Assembly (NCBI GenBank): GCA_947629525.1 | Contig: CANREB010000010.1 | Coordinates: forward strand, 1-60,289 | Origin: an uncultured Lachnospiraceae bacterium | GTDB lineage: Bacteria; Bacillota; Clostridia; Lachnospirales; Lachnospiraceae | Reading direction: 5' to 3' | DNA: 60,289 nucleotides | Shown: positions 16,908 through 30,167 of the stretch, one piece after another | Layout of the letters: each line of letters opens with the position of its first letter | Position numbering within the stretch: the stretch's first letter is position 1 | Made by a program: the position numbers and the translations under genes | Notes under the pieces: model-generated | What the model saw: the letters and a program-made list of their open reading frames with translations, nothing else | The model's database searches: none | What the model was told of the DNA's origin: nothing

Positions 16908-17321
16908 ATGGGCAGGATTATTTCTAAACTCAAAGCGATCAATACCGCTCTGCCGGGACTGCTCGGGGGTATCGCGGCTTATGGTGTACTGCTTCAGGCA
17001 GCAGGTATATTTATTGTCAGTGATAAGCCGGGATACAGTATAGGCTTATGGGTAGGCATCATTACGGCATCATTTATGGCAATCCATATGGCGGTGACCT
17101 TAAATTCGGCAGTCGAAAGAGATGTAAAAGGGGCGCAGGTATTCGCAACAAAACAAAATATAATAAGATACTTTATCGTAATTATTATATTAAGCGTACT
17201 TATGCTTACAAGGATCGGCAATCCGATTGCCGCGTTTGCAGGCATTATGGGACTAAAGATATCTGCTTACCTGCAGCCGATGATGAGAAAGCTGCTTGGC
17301 AGGGGGAAAAAAGAAAATTAA
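16908..17321 (+). CDS. atpI: ATP synthase subunit I (AtpI-like) membrane protein
   Basis: 137 residues with four hydrophobic segments (around LPGLLGGIAAYGVLLQAAGIF, LWVGIITASFMAIHMAV, YFIVIIILSVLMLT and PIAAFAGIMGLKISAYLQP). The last resembles the conserved end of AtpI/subunit I proteins, which chaperone c-ring assembly. It is placed second in the operon, directly after atpZ and before atpB. The start at 16908 is chosen because it follows the atpZ stop by one base; the frame begins earlier within atpZ. Confidence 0.75.
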   Translation: MGRIISKLKAINTALPGLLGGIAAYGVLLQAAGIFIVSDKPGYSIGLWVGIITASFMAIHMAVTLNSAVERDVKGAQVFATKQNIIRYFIVIIILSVLMLTRIGNPIAAFAGIMGLKISAYLQPMMRKLLGRGKKEN

Positions 17322-17350
17322 TACTATAACTGAATAAGGAGGTGAAGTTT

Positions 17351-18390
<1,040 letters not shown>

Positions 18391-18427
18391 TTAAAACAAA
18401 TAATAGTTAAGAAAGGAGGCTAAAGGT

Positions 18428-18973
18428 ATGATACTTGCTACGGAAACATCAGAGGGTTTGAGCAGATTGTTTGACCTTGATCTGCAGCTTCTGTCGGATG
18501 CCGTGCTCATGATCATTGCTATGTTCTTCCTGTTCCTGTTTGCGTCGCATTTCTTATTTAATCCTGTAAGAAAGATGCTCAGCGACAGACAGGAAAAGAT
18601 AAAGAACGAACTGGAGCAGGCGGCGACTGACCAAAAGACGGCTGCCGAGACACGAGCCCTCTATGAAGATAAGCTTAAGCAGGTAGACAAAGAGGCAGAA
18701 GCGATCCTTGCCGATGCACGTAAGCGCGGTATGGAAAACGAAGCGAAAATTGTTGAACAGGCAAAGCAGGATGCTGCCAAGATCATAGAGAGAGCGCATA
18801 CTGAGGCAGAACTTGAGAAGCAGAAGATAACCGATGAGGTTAAACGCGAGATGATCGCGGTCGCTTCCGTGATGGCTGCCAAAATTGTTCAGGCTAACAT
18901 TGACACTAACGCTCAGCATGAACTCATTGAGCAAACTTTGAAAGAAATAGGTGATAGCACATGGCTAAGCTAA
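18428..18973 (+). CDS. atpF: ATP synthase Fo subunit b
   Basis: 181 residues: one membrane helix (about 20-42, including VLMIIAMFFLFLFASHFLF), then a long charged right-handed coiled coil (RKMLSDRQEKIKNELEQA onward), the peripheral stalk. It anchors F1 through the delta subunit. It overlaps the delta gene by 13 bases, giving translational coupling. Ribosome binding site AAAGGAGG. Confidence 0.95.
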   Translation: MILATETSEGLSRLFDLDLQLLSDAVLMIIAMFFLFLFASHFLFNPVRKMLSDRQEKIKNELEQAATDQKTAAETRALYEDKLKQVDKEAEAILADARKRGMENEAKIVEQAKQDAAKIIERAHTEAELEKQKITDEVKREMIAVASVMAAKIVQANIDTNAQHELIEQTLKEIGDSTWLS

Positions 18974-19506
18974 TTTCCAAAACATATGCTCAGGCGTTGT
19001 TTGAACTTGCTGTTGAAGAAAACGCGGCTTCCCGGATTTTGGAAGAAGTCACGGCGCTGCTTGAAACGATTCGCGGAAATGATGATTTCGGTAAGTTTAT
19101 GGCTCATCCGAAAATTCCCAAAGAAGATAAGCTTCAGGTAGTAAAAAACATATTTGAAGGCAGATTAAGCAAAGAACTGATAGGATTTCTCGTGACGATC
19201 ATTGAAAAGGACAGATACGGCGAGATAGAGAATATACTTCTTGAAGTCATTGCAGACATTAAGGAATATAACAATATCGGTACTGCCTGTGTTACAACAG
19301 CGATAGAGCTTGAGGATAAGGAAAAGGATGATATCGAAAAGCGTCTGCTTGCTACCACCAGGTATGAAACGATAGAATGCAGTTATGAGGTAGACAAAAG
19401 CCTGATCGGAGGTATGGTTATCCAGATGGGCGATAAAGTGGTTGACAGCAGCATACGCACAAAGCTAGGCAAGCTGGAGCGCGAATTGTTAGCGATTCAG
19501 TTGTAA
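18961..19506 (+). CDS. atpH: ATP synthase F1 subunit delta
   Basis: 181 residues. The N-terminal helical bundle begins [14 protein letters not shown] and the C-terminal domain holds [19 protein letters not shown], both standard for OSCP/delta subunits. It links the b stalk to the tip of the alpha3-beta3 head. Its start lies within the end of atpF. The length is normal. Confidence 0.95.
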   Translation: MAKLISKTYAQALFELAVEENAASRILEEVTALLETIRGNDDFGKFMAHPKIPKEDKLQVVKNIFEGRLSKELIGFLVTIIEKDRYGEIENILLEVIADIKEYNNIGTACVTTAIELEDKEKDDIEKRLLATTRYETIECSYEVDKSLIGGMVIQMGDKVVDSSIRTKLGKLERELLAIQL

Positions 19507-19550
19507 CAACAAATAAAGAACGAATAGTAACAAGAAAGGTGCATATCAAT

Positions 19551-21056
19551 ATGAATTTAAGACCAGAAGAAATAAGTTCTGTGATTAAGGACCAAATTAA
19601 AAGATATGCCGCTGATTTAGAGGTATCAGAGGTTGGTACCGTTATTCAGGTGGCAGATGGTATTGCACGTGTACATGGACTTGAAAAGGCAATGCAGGGC
19701 GAACTGCTTGAATTCCCCGGAGAGGTTTACGGAATGGTCATGAACCTTGAGGAAGACAATGTAGGTGCTGTTCTGCTTGGCAATTCAAAGAATATTAACG
19801 AGGGCGATACCGTAAAAACTACAGGTCGTGTTGTTGAAGTTCCCGTGGGCGATACAATGCTTGGACGTGTAGTAAACTCTCTTGGACAGCCTATTGACGG
19901 AAAAGGACCTATAGCAACGACAAAGTACCGTCAGATAGAGAGAGTTGCATCAGGCGTTATCACGCGTAAATCCGTAGATACGCCGTTGCAGACCGGTATT
20001 AAGGCTATTGACGCGATGGTTCCTATCGGAAGAGGGCAGCGTGAACTTATTATCGGCGACAGGCAGACAGGTAAGACAGCCATTGCCATTGACACCATTA
20101 TCAATCAAAAAGGACAGAACGTTAAATGTATATATGTAGCGATCGGACAGAAGGCTTCTACAGTTGCAAGTATAGTTAAGACGCTTGAGGAATCAGGCGC
20201 TATGGCGTATACCACTGTAGTGGCTTCAACGGCAAGTGAGCTTGCCCCGCTGCAGTATATAGCACCGTATGCGGGATGTGCTATCGGTGAGGAGTGGATG
20301 GAGAACGGAGAGGACGTACTCATCATTTATGATGATCTGAGTAAGCATGCTACGGCATACCGTACACTCTCATTGCTTCTGAGACGTCCGCCCGGCCGTG
20401 AAGCTTATCCCGGTGACGTATTCTATCTTCACTCAAGGCTTCTCGAGAGAGCGGCGCGTATGAGTGATGAATACGGCGGAGGCTCATTGACAGCGCTTCC
20501 TATCATCGAGACACAGGCAGGCGATGTTTCAGCGTATATTCCGACGAATGTTATTTCAATTACGGACGGACAGATCTATCTTGAGACAGAGATGTTTAAT
20601 TCAGGCTTCAGACCTGCCGTTAATGCAGGTTTGTCAGTTTCCCGAGTTGGCGGTTCTGCTCAGATAAAGGCTATGAAGAAGATTGCCGCACCTATCCGTG
20701 TCGAACTGGCGCAGTATAGAGAGCTTGCAAGCTTCGCACAGTTTGGTTCGGAACTTGATCCCGATACAAAGGAAAAGCTTGAACAGGGCGTAAGGATTAA
20801 AGAGATACTTAAGCAGCCGCAGTATAAGCCGATGCCGGTAGAATATCAGGTCATCATCTTATATGTAGCTACGAATAAATATCTGTTGGATATACCTGTA
20901 GATAAGATTGTAAGATTTGAAACGGAATTATTTGATTTCATTGATACAAAGTATCCTCAGGTACCGCGCGCGATAAAGGAAACACAGGTTATCTCTGATG
21001 AAACTGAAAAAGAGCTTATCGCAGCTATCAAAGAATTTAAAGGACGCTTTAAATAA
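19551..21056 (+). CDS. atpA: ATP synthase F1 subunit alpha
   Basis: 501 residues. The Walker A loop is [13 protein letters not shown], Walker B is [13 protein letters not shown], and the alpha signature [13 protein letters not shown] is intact. It is the non-catalytic nucleotide-binding subunit of the F1 hexamer. The ATG at 19551 gives the standard [13 protein letters not shown]-terminus; an in-frame GTG twelve bases earlier overlaps the spacer from the GAAAGG ribosome binding site. Confidence 0.97.
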   Translation: MNLRPEEISSVIKDQIKRYAADLEVSEVGTVIQVADGIARVHGLEKAMQGELLEFPGEVYGMVMNLEEDNVGAVLLGNSKNINEGDTVKTTGRVVEVPVGDTMLGRVVNSLGQPIDGKGPIATTKYRQIERVASGVITRKSVDTPLQTGIKAIDAMVPIGRGQRELIIGDRQTGKTAIAIDTIINQKGQNVKCIYVAIGQKASTVASIVKTLEESGAMAYTTVVASTASELAPLQYIAPYAGCAIGEEWMENGEDVLIIYDDLSKHATAYRTLSLLLRRPPGREAYPGDVFYLHSRLLERAARMSDEYGGGSLTALPIIETQAGDVSAYIPTNVISITDGQIYLETEMFNSGFRPAVNAGLSVSRVGGSAQIKAMKKIAAPIRVELAQYRELASFAQFGSELDPDTKEKLEQGVRIKEILKQPQYKPMPVEYQVIILYVATNKYLLDIPVDKIVRFETELFDFIDTKYPQVPRAIKETQVISDETEKELIAAIKEFKGRFK

Positions 21057-21090
21057 CGGGTGGTTCTTTGATTAAGAAAGGAGTTTTCAT

Positions 21091-23383
<2,293 letters not shown>

Positions 23384-23414
23384 TCGTCTGTTATGAAAGG
23401 GCATGGTTATTAAA

Positions 23415-23816
23415 ATGGCAGAGAGATTTAAACTTACGATTGTGACGCCCGACCGTGAATTTTACAGTGATGATGTAGATATGGTTGAGTTCAATACGAC
23501 CGAGGGTGAAATCGGTATCTATCAGGGTCATGCACCATTGACGGTTATCGTTAAACCGGGCATTTTGACTATAACTCAGGGTGAAACAATTAAAAACGCA
23601 GCGCTTCATGCGGGATTTGTGCAGATATTGCCGCAGGAGGTAACAATTCTTGCGGAGATAATAGAATGGCCCGATGAGATAGATGAGAAGCGTGCTTTGG
23701 CTGCAAAAGAGAGAGCAGAGAACAGGCTGCATGGCGGCGGAAGTATAGATGTGGCAAGAGCAGAAGCTGCTCTGATGCGCTCAATCGCACGTATCAATGC
23801 TGCAAAAATGAAATAA
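23415..23816 (+). CDS. atpC: ATP synthase F1 subunit epsilon
   Basis: 133 residues. An N-terminal beta sandwich (FKLTIVTPDREFYSDDVDMVEFNTTEGEIG in outline, with GHAPL) and a C-terminal helical hairpin (AAKERAENRL to ALMRSIARINAAKM) that can inhibit hydrolysis. The start is ambiguous: the ATG at 23415 gives the family-typical MAERFKL, while an ATG at 23403 lies too close to AAAGGG. It is the last canonical gene of the atp operon. Confidence 0.94.
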   Translation: MAERFKLTIVTPDREFYSDDVDMVEFNTTEGEIGIYQGHAPLTVIVKPGILTITQGETIKNAALHAGFVQILPQEVTILAEIIEWPDEIDEKRALAAKERAENRLHGGGSIDVARAEAALMRSIARINAAKMK

Positions 23817-23880
23817 ACAGATATTCACGGATATAAAAGGAAACGCATATTATAATCATAAAAAGAGAGGAACTCAAAAA

Positions 23881-24312
23881 ATGGATTATTATAGGGCGTT
23901 TCCTTTTTATTCGGGATATCAGGGTTACGAACAGTGGAACAGATCGCCGGAGGTGCTTGAAGACAGGATAGTTGAGGATTTGGATTACCTGCGGCAGATG
24001 TACCCGTCTTACGCAAAAAAATATCAAAGTGCCATTAGCAGTGTTGTTGACAAAATGGATTATGACGGCAGCTTTATATATGATCAGTATCCCGATAAAT
24101 TTACTCTGCAGCGGATGGTGTCGAGTATTATAACTATTATTAAGACAAATGAGGAGAAGGAAGATAATTCTGATCCCCAAAACGATGCTGCCTCATGTGA
24201 GCGCATGCCTTGGAATGAAAAAGAGCCATGGATACGCGAACTTGTGACACTTGTTATGTACTATGAGATATTGGGAAGAAGAAGGAAAAAGAGAAAATAT
24301 TTTTTTACATAG
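23881..24312 (+). CDS. Conserved-looking small protein of unknown function
   Basis: 143 residues, family not recognised. The N-terminus is aromatic (MDYYRAFPFYSGYQGYEQW); then come acidic helices with a DYLRQMYPSYAKKYQ segment and a C-terminal helix ending in a basic tail (GRRRKKRKYFFT). The central MYPSYAKKYQSAISSVVDKMDY region suits a helical bundle. There is no membrane helix or signal peptide. A good AGAGAGGA ribosome binding site precedes the ATG. It lies between atpC and the second kinase and may be read through from the atp operon. Confidence 0.68.
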   Translation: MDYYRAFPFYSGYQGYEQWNRSPEVLEDRIVEDLDYLRQMYPSYAKKYQSAISSVVDKMDYDGSFIYDQYPDKFTLQRMVSSIITIIKTNEEKEDNSDPQNDAASCERMPWNEKEPWIRELVTLVMYYEILGRRRKKRKYFFT

Positions 24313-24321
24313 AATTCAGAG

Positions 24322-24347
24322 TGCCCTCGAGAGATATCCCGAGGGCA
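24322..24347 (+). terminator. GC-rich hairpin after the 143-residue gene, weak terminator
   Basis: An 8-bp perfect stem TGCCCTCG/CGAGGGCA with a 10-base loop starts 9 bases after the stop. No T-run follows at once, so it may be a Rho-independent terminator of low efficiency or an mRNA 3'-end stabiliser. Confidence 0.5.
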
Positions 24348-24415
24348 TCATTAATGCACTATTTGACAAAATTGAAACTATTTTTTACATTTCGCAGATT
24401 TTTTTTCTTAATTGT

Positions 24416-24460
24416 TTGACAATTGAAAAGACACATGGTAACATTTGGAATGTGTCTTTT
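24416..24460 (+). promoter_or_regulatory. Kinase-2 promoter overlapped by an 11-bp perfect dyad
   Basis: TTGACA (24416-24421), 17 bases, TAACAT (24439-24444) form a good promoter. A perfect inverted repeat AAAAGACACAT (24426-24436) and ATGTGTCTTTT (24450-24460), loop 13 bases, overlaps the spacer and the -10 box. It fits an operator that blocks the promoter; a bidirectional terminator is the alternative. Confidence 0.6.
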
Positions 24461-24532
24461 GGCAAATTATCCGTTCGGAAAATTTTTCCATTTTATTTGC
24501 ACAATTATTCATATGAGAGGTAAAACAAATAG

Positions 24533-26230
24533 ATGCTGCGGATCGGAACAGTTATTGACGGCAAATATAAGATACTGAACATTATAGGACGCGGCGGTAT
24601 GAGTACGGTATATCTTGCGATAAACGAAAAAGCAAACAAACCATGGGCGATAAAAGAAGTGCGCAAAGATGCGGATGCCGGATTTGAAGTAGTATACCAA
24701 AGTCTCATATCGGAGAAAGAAATACTGAAAAAACTATCGCACAAGGGACTTCCAAGCATAATAGATGTAATTGACGACAGCGACAATTTTCTTATAGTTA
24801 TGGATTATATAGAAGGCATAACCCTTAAGACAGTGCTTAAAGAGCAGGGACCACAGCCACAGACCCTTGTCACCGACTGGGCGCTGCAGTTGTGTGAAAC
24901 GCTTAAGTACCTGCACGATATGACGCCGCCGATCATTTATCGGGATCTGAAACCATCAAATATCATGCTGCGTCCCGACGGAAGTCTGGTAATAATTGAT
25001 TTTGGCACAGCGCGGGAATATAAGGATAAAAATGAAGCTGATACAACATATCTTGGGACAAAGGGATATGCTGCGCCCGAACAGTTCGGAGGGCTTGGAC
25101 AGACTGATGCACGCACGGATATTTATAATCTGGGAGCAGTTATGTATCACTTGGTGACAGGACATGACCCGTCCGAGCCGCCTTATGAAATATATCCTAT
25201 CACAAAGTGGGATACGGCTCTGTCTGACGGACTGGAACATATCATCTGCAAGTGCACTCAGCCTGATCCGCAAAAACGTTTTCAATCTGCAAGGGAACTG
25301 ATATATGCTTTGGAGCACTATAAAGATTTAGAGCATAAGGCAATAACGGGATATAGGAAAAAGCTGAATAAATTTGCGATAAACGCGCTGTTTGCCATGA
25401 TGGCTGCGGTATTGTCACTCGCCACAGGATTTAAAGCATACAGCAAACAAAGAAACGAGTATGAATATCTTGTTGAAGTGGCTGACAGATCGACTGATTT
25501 TGACATTAAAACAGAGTATTACTTAAAGGCTGTAAACACCGATCCTGTAAGGTATGAAGCATATCAAAAGCTTGTTGAAAGCTTTGAAAATGACGGAATA
25601 TTCAGCGACGAAGAGGAAAAAATACTGATAAAAACTGACATTAGTGTCAATAGATTTTTGGATAAATTTGAAGAAGGCGATCCTGAAAAATATGCGGATT
25701 TTTGCTACGAGATCGGTAATTTGTACTGGTTCTATTATGAACATGAAGAAAGCAGGCAGCTTAACTCAGTAAAATGGTTCAAGACGGCATCGGATTATTA
25801 TGAAGACAACGAAACAAAATACATAGAATGGAAACGAAGCAGGTTATATGCGGAAATGGGGGGATTTTACAAAGATATCGTATTAAGGCAGAAAGGGGCA
25901 AAAGACAAAAGGATATACCTGAATTATTGGTCTGATCTGCTTGAACTGAAAAAAATGAATGACACTGACCCCGATAAGGATATGATAACACTGAGACTGT
26001 ACAACGAGATCATAGGAAGGACTATGGAGTATGCAGGTGTTTTATTTGAACAGGGAGTGACTAAGAAGGAGGTGAACAGGCTATACGAAGATATTAGAAC
26101 GGACATAAATGAAATGGAGCTTCAGGAAGAGAGTGTAATATATAAGGAACGGGAAAAGACGCAAAAACTGCTTGAAATGGCAAAAGAGATGACAAATGCA
26201 ACAGCATACGGCATAAAGAAGGAGTATTAG
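24533..26230 (+). CDS. Second membrane Ser/Thr protein kinase, paralogue of the first
   Basis: 565 residues aligning without gaps to the kinase at 12367 over the first 260 residues. Motifs are GRGGMS (19-24), K41, YRDLKPSN (D138), DFG, GTKGYAAPEQFGG and TDARTDIYNLG. A transmembrane helix (about 282-302) follows, then about 260 outer residues sharing EKYADFCYEIGNLYWFY with the paralogue and ending in a charged coiled segment. The outer domain is TPR-like, not PASTA. No phosphatase lies beside this copy. The Ig-like surface protein starts directly after its TAG stop, so the two are coupled and that protein is a candidate partner. The ribosome binding site is weak (AGAGGT, 12 bases from the ATG). 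Confidence 0.92.
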   Translation: MLRIGTVIDGKYKILNIIGRGGMSTVYLAINEKANKPWAIKEVRKDADAGFEVVYQSLISEKEILKKLSHKGLPSIIDVIDDSDNFLIVMDYIEGITLKTVLKEQGPQPQTLVTDWALQLCETLKYLHDMTPPIIYRDLKPSNIMLRPDGSLVIIDFGTAREYKDKNEADTTYLGTKGYAAPEQFGGLGQTDARTDIYNLGAVMYHLVTGHDPSEPPYEIYPITKWDTALSDGLEHIICKCTQPDPQKRFQSARELIYALEHYKDLEHKAITGYRKKLNKFAINALFAMMAAVLSLATGFKAYSKQRNEYEYLVEVADRSTDFDIKTEYYLKAVNTDPVRYEAYQKLVESFENDGIFSDEEEKILIKTDISVNRFLDKFEEGDPEKYADFCYEIGNLYWFYYEHEESRQLNSVKWFKTASDYYEDNETKYIEWKRSRLYAEMGGFYKDIVLRQKGAKDKRIYLNYWSDLLELKKMNDTDPDKDMITLRLYNEIIGRTMEYAGVLFEQGVTKKEVNRLYEDIRTDINEMELQEESVIYKEREKTQKLLEMAKEMTNATAYGIKKEY

Positions 26231-29200
26231 ATGAAGAAAAGATTGAGCTGCATATTGATTTTAATGGTACTTACTGTGATTATATCAATTCCATACCGAC
26301 AGGTATCGGCGGCAGAAGACATTGCTGATAAAGAAACCGTACAGTCGGAGGAAAGCGCGGATAATGAAGCTGTGCAGGAGGAAACAAAACAGGAAGAACC
26401 TCAACAGGAAGAGAGCAAACAGGAGGAAACTTTACAGGAGGAAACAAAACAGGAAGAGCCGCAACAGGGAGAGAGCAAACAAGAGGAACCTCAACAGGAA
26501 GAACCTCAACAGGAAGAAACCGAACAGAAAGAAACAAAACAGGAAGAACCAGTGGAAGAAGAGAAAGAAGATTTGAAAGCACCCTCGCTCACAGTGCAGA
26601 ATTTGGCAAGCCCCATAGCATGTAATAACGAGGCTGTTATATACAATAATGCGGAATTTAGCTTTAAGGTGTCTGATAACTGTGATTTAAAAGACCTGAA
26701 ATTTAATATAAAAGGATTACCTTCCGGTGCTAAGGCAGAAGAAGAGATGAACATTTTAGACGAGGACAACGCTGTACAGTACATAGTAAAACTTCCTGAC
26801 GGAATATACAGTAATGAAACATATATAGAAGTGACAGATGCGTCAGAAAATACAGCCGAATATCGGGTGTTTGAAGCAGCAAGAAACATTATAGATACGA
26901 AAGAACCGGTTTTTGAGATATCCGCCGTTAAGGGGAGAAACAAAATAAAATATGAAGGCGGGATAACGAACCAACAGATTGAGATAAACATAAAGGCAGA
27001 GGCATTGTCGGGAATAAAAAAATTCGAGATGGCGTTTCTGCAGACAGGAGCCGATGCCGATGACCTTATATGGGAGGCAGTGGAACTTGACGGCGATCGT
27101 TATAACATTAAAATCGGGGCGGATTTGGATGAAACGGACAGCTTTGACAAGGATGCAAAAACAATGGAACTTACCATGAAAAGAGCAGATGAAGATACGA
27201 CATGGGAAAATAATAATAAAAATGCGCAGGAGCTTGTGATAAAAAAAGGAACATATTATTTCAGAGCGCTGTCATACGCGCAGCTTCAAGGCGAAAGCAA
27301 AACCGATATAAACCTGCAGCAGAGAAATATCGTGATAGGAAAGACATATACGGACAGAGACACGGGTGAAAACGGATGGTATAACATGGAAACGCAGATC
27401 CCGAATATATGGGTTGACATGCCTGAAAACATCGTGTTGTCAGACAAGGATGAGGGATATACGCTTAACGTCCATGCACGGGTGTACAGGGATGCGCAGG
27501 AAGAGGAAGAACCGCTCTACAGCGCCGATAAAACTTTTGAAATAAACCGTCAGAGTATTGAAAGTATGAAAGGACAGGACGGTATAAAGGCGATGGAAAA
27601 TATATATGCCGACGAAGACGGATGTTATATCCTGTATGTGTGGGGAAATGATGAGGCAGGAAATTACAGCGCGACCCGGAAATACCTGATAAAGGCAGAT
27701 TATACCGCGCCTGAAAACGTGAATATTTCGGTTGACGGCTCTGATATGACCATAGACATAAATGACAAAAGTGTCACATATAAAAAATATTTCAATGAAG
27801 CGGTAACTGCGCAGGTAAGCGGCGACGACGCATTGAGCGGTATAGATAATAGCAAAACGGTTCTGAGAATAATGCGGGCAGATGGCGAAGGACACAGCCT
27901 GACAGGCGAGAACATTATCAGCGTAAATGCATGCCAACGGTGTTATATAAACGCTGAAATATATGATATGGCAGGTAACTGTACGAAGGCGCGCACAGAC
28001 GGATTTGTAGTGGATAATGAAATACCATGGCTTGAGATTGGCGCAGTGGGAGCAAACGAGAACGGATTTTTTAACAGTGATTTTGAAATAAAGCTTTCCG
28101 CAAAGGATGATCCACAGCAAAGCAATAATTCCGCTTTTCAAAACATACACTATTTTATCAGTGATTGTATGGATAATTCATACGATGATAATATCTTTAC
28201 TTTTAACGCGGCAGGAGTTGACGACGATGCGCTGAACGCTGCGGGAGCCTTTGATAAAACGATGAACATAAAAGCATCGGATTATGAAGGCAACGATACT
28301 TTCGTGGAGCTGACGGCGGTTGACAACTCGGGGAATACGGCAAGCGTAAAAGAAAAATTCAAGATAGACGTTACGGCGCCTTTCATAAAAACGGAATTTG
28401 ACAACAACAGCGCTAAAGGCGGAAGTTACTACAATGCTTCGCGGACTGCAATGGTGACGATAACGGAAAAGAATTTTTCACCGCATAGAGTTGAATTTGA
28501 GATAACAAAAAACGGAAATATCATAACAGAACTTACGCCAACGCCTGAAAGCTGGCAGTCAGACGAAGATATACACACAACAGTTATCAGGTTTAGTGAA
28601 GATGGGGATTACACTGTCAAAATAAAGTGCAGCGATCTTGCGGGAAACGAGAGTATATGCGATGATATCAGTGCGTTTACGATAGACACGACGCTGCCTC
28701 AGGTAGTAGTTTTATACGATGCGTCCCCCAAAAACGGTGATTATTACAACTCGCATATCCAAGCGGATATCATGGTCGTCGAACATAATTTTAACGAGGA
28801 GGATTTTGTGTTTTTATCCGATTTTGATACAGCCGCGGAGGAATGGCGCCATATGGGTGATATACACAGGACAAGGGTGTTTTTTGACAATGACGGAGAA
28901 TATGCTTATTTTATTGATTATACCGATATGGCGGGAAACAGTATCGAAGCGCCCAAACAGGGTCACTTTATCATCGACACAAAACTGCCGCATATAGCGA
29001 TAAACGGCATTAAGAATAATTCGGCGAACTCAGGTGAGATATCCCCGATAATAAACATTACGGACGAAAATTATGATGCGGAAACTTTCTCTATAACAAT
29101 GACAGACGGCAGCGGAAAGACTATAGAACTTGAGAATAGCATCTCGCAGATAGAAAACGGTTTCAGTTATCATATTTTAAACGCTTCCAAACAGGAAGAT

Positions 29201-30106
29201 TCCGTATATCATCTGAATGTGTCGGCATCGGATCTGGCAGGGAACACAGACACGCTGGATTACAGGTTTTCGCTGAACCGCAACGGTTCGTCATATGATA
29301 TAAGCAGCGCAAGCCCTGTCACAGAGCAGATGTATAACAAATACAGTAATATCCGCGATATAAAGATAATTGAAACTAATATTGACGAAATAGAAAAGTT
29401 CAGCATTTATATGAACAGAAACGGTGAAATGATAGACGGCACCCAAACATCGGTAAAGCCGGCGCGCTTTAAAAAGAACAGGCTGTATTATACAGTGGAT
29501 AAGCAGGGCAGCCGGGAGCTTGGATATACATATGAATATACGTTGTTTAAAGAAAACTTTCAGGAGGAAGGAAGTTATAAGATTACTTTCGGTTCTGTGG
29601 ACAAAGCGGGAAACAGGGTAAACAATACTTTTGACGACAAACAGGCGCAGCTTGAGTTTATCGTTGATGACACAGCGCCGTCTGTATATATCGACGGAGT
29701 GGAATCGGACGGACTTTACGATGTGGAAAATATATCGGTAAATGTATACGTTACCGATAACTTCAAACTTAAAGATGCGGAATTTTATCTTGAAAATAAA
29801 AACGGAGTGCGCAGCGCGTCATGGAATTATATGAAGCTTGCCGGCGATGACGAAGAAGGAATAACACTGACGATACCCGCGGATGAAGAAAAACAGTCGC
29901 TGCTGTTTTACGCAAAAGACTATGCGGGCAATGAAGTCATAGTGCTTCCCGACAATGAGGAAGTACCGAAAGACTTTATGGTCGGCACATACCATGAAAA
30001 GACGCGGATATACACCGCCGTGTGGGTAATTATGGTTGTTTCCGCAGCGCTTATGGCATTATACCTCATATACCGCATAAAAGTGAAAAAGGCGGAAAAA
30101 CTCTAA
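26231..30106 (+). CDS. Large membrane-anchored surface protein with Ig-like repeats
   Basis: 1291 residues. A signal peptide (about 1-27, ending VSA) is followed by a low-complexity stalk (about 37-115) built from E-E-x-x-Q units, then about 1100 residues of repeated bacterial Ig-like modules. These are marked by openings such as DVTAPFIK, DTTLPQVVV, DTKLPHIAI and DDTAPSVYI and closings such as DLAGNES, DMAGNSI, DLAGNTD, DKAGNRV and DYAGNEV. A single transmembrane helix lies near the end (WVIMVVSAALMALYLIY) with a basic cytoplasmic tail (RIKVKKAEKL). No LPxTG sorting signal is present. It is probably an extended extracellular rod tethered to the membrane, used for adhesion or as input to the kinase encoded immediately upstream. 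Confidence 0.85.
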   Translation: MKKRLSCILILMVLTVIISIPYRQVSAAEDIADKETVQSEESADNEAVQEETKQEEPQQEESKQEETLQEETKQEEPQQGESKQEEPQQEEPQQEETEQKETKQEEPVEEEKEDLKAPSLTVQNLASPIACNNEAVIYNNAEFSFKVSDNCDLKDLKFNIKGLPSGAKAEEEMNILDEDNAVQYIVKLPDGIYSNETYIEVTDASENTAEYRVFEAARNIIDTKEPVFEISAVKGRNKIKYEGGITNQQIEINIKAEALSGIKKFEMAFLQTGADADDLIWEAVELDGDRYNIKIGADLDETDSFDKDAKTMELTMKRADEDTTWENNNKNAQELVIKKGTYYFRALSYAQLQGESKTDINLQQRNIVIGKTYTDRDTGENGWYNMETQIPNIWVDMPENIVLSDKDEGYTLNVHARVYRDAQEEEEPLYSADKTFEINRQSIESMKGQDGIKAMENIYADEDGCYILYVWGNDEAGNYSATRKYLIKADYTAPENVNISVDGSDMTIDINDKSVTYKKYFNEAVTAQVSGDDALSGIDNSKTVLRIMRADGEGHSLTGENIISVNACQRCYINAEIYDMAGNCTKARTDGFVVDNEIPWLEIGAVGANENGFFNSDFEIKLSAKDDPQQSNNSAFQNIHYFISDCMDNSYDDNIFTFNAAGVDDDALNAAGAFDKTMNIKASDYEGNDTFVELTAVDNSGNTASVKEKFKIDVTAPFIKTEFDNNSAKGGSYYNASRTAMVTITEKNFSPHRVEFEITKNGNIITELTPTPESWQSDEDIHTTVIRFSEDGDYTVKIKCSDLAGNESICDDISAFTIDTTLPQVVVLYDASPKNGDYYNSHIQADIMVVEHNFNEEDFVFLSDFDTAAEEWRHMGDIHRTRVFFDNDGEYAYFIDYTDMAGNSIEAPKQGHFIIDTKLPHIAINGIKNNSANSGEISPIINITDENYDAETFSITMTDGSGKTIELENSISQIENGFSYHILNASKQEDSVYHLNVSASDLAGNTDTLDYRFSLNRNGSSYDISSASPVTEQMYNKYSNIRDIKIIETNIDEIEKFSIYMNRNGEMIDGTQTSVKPARFKKNRLYYTVDKQGSRELGYTYEYTLFKENFQEEGSYKITFGSVDKAGNRVNNTFDDKQAQLEFIVDDTAPSVYIDGVESDGLYDVENISVNVYVTDNFKLKDAEFYLENKNGVRSASWNYMKLAGDDEEGITLTIPADEEKQSLLFYAKDYAGNEVIVLPDNEEVPKDFMVGTYHEKTRIYTAVWVIMVVSAALMALYLIYRIKVKKAEKL
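26371..26565 (+). repeat. Degenerate 15-bp tandem repeats coding a Glu/Gln stalk
   Basis: Repeated units resembling GAGGAAACAAAACAG encode E-E-T-K-Q, E-E-P-Q-Q and E-E-S-K-Q pentapeptides, about twelve copies. Such tracts expand and contract by slippage without changing frame. Confidence 0.85.
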
Positions 30107-30131
30107 AAAAACAATTAATTTATTATTTTCA

Positions 30132-30161
30132 TTGACTTATACCTGTGAAAAAGGTTATAAT
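30132..30161 (+). promoter_or_regulatory. Promoter of the SRP RNA gene
   Basis: TTGACT, 18 bases, TATAAT; transcription would begin about 7 bases later at the mature 5' end of the SRP RNA. Confidence 0.75.
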
Positions 30162-30167
30162 ATTATA

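Noticed and set aside
26322..26576. An Arg/Lys/Asn repeat protein in an alternative frame
   Set aside because: It is the shifted reading of the 15-bp repeat tract that codes the Glu/Gln stalk in the genuine frame.
27440..28150. A 236-codon minus-strand open frame
   Set aside because: Antisense to the Ig-like surface protein; no ribosome binding site or family motifs.
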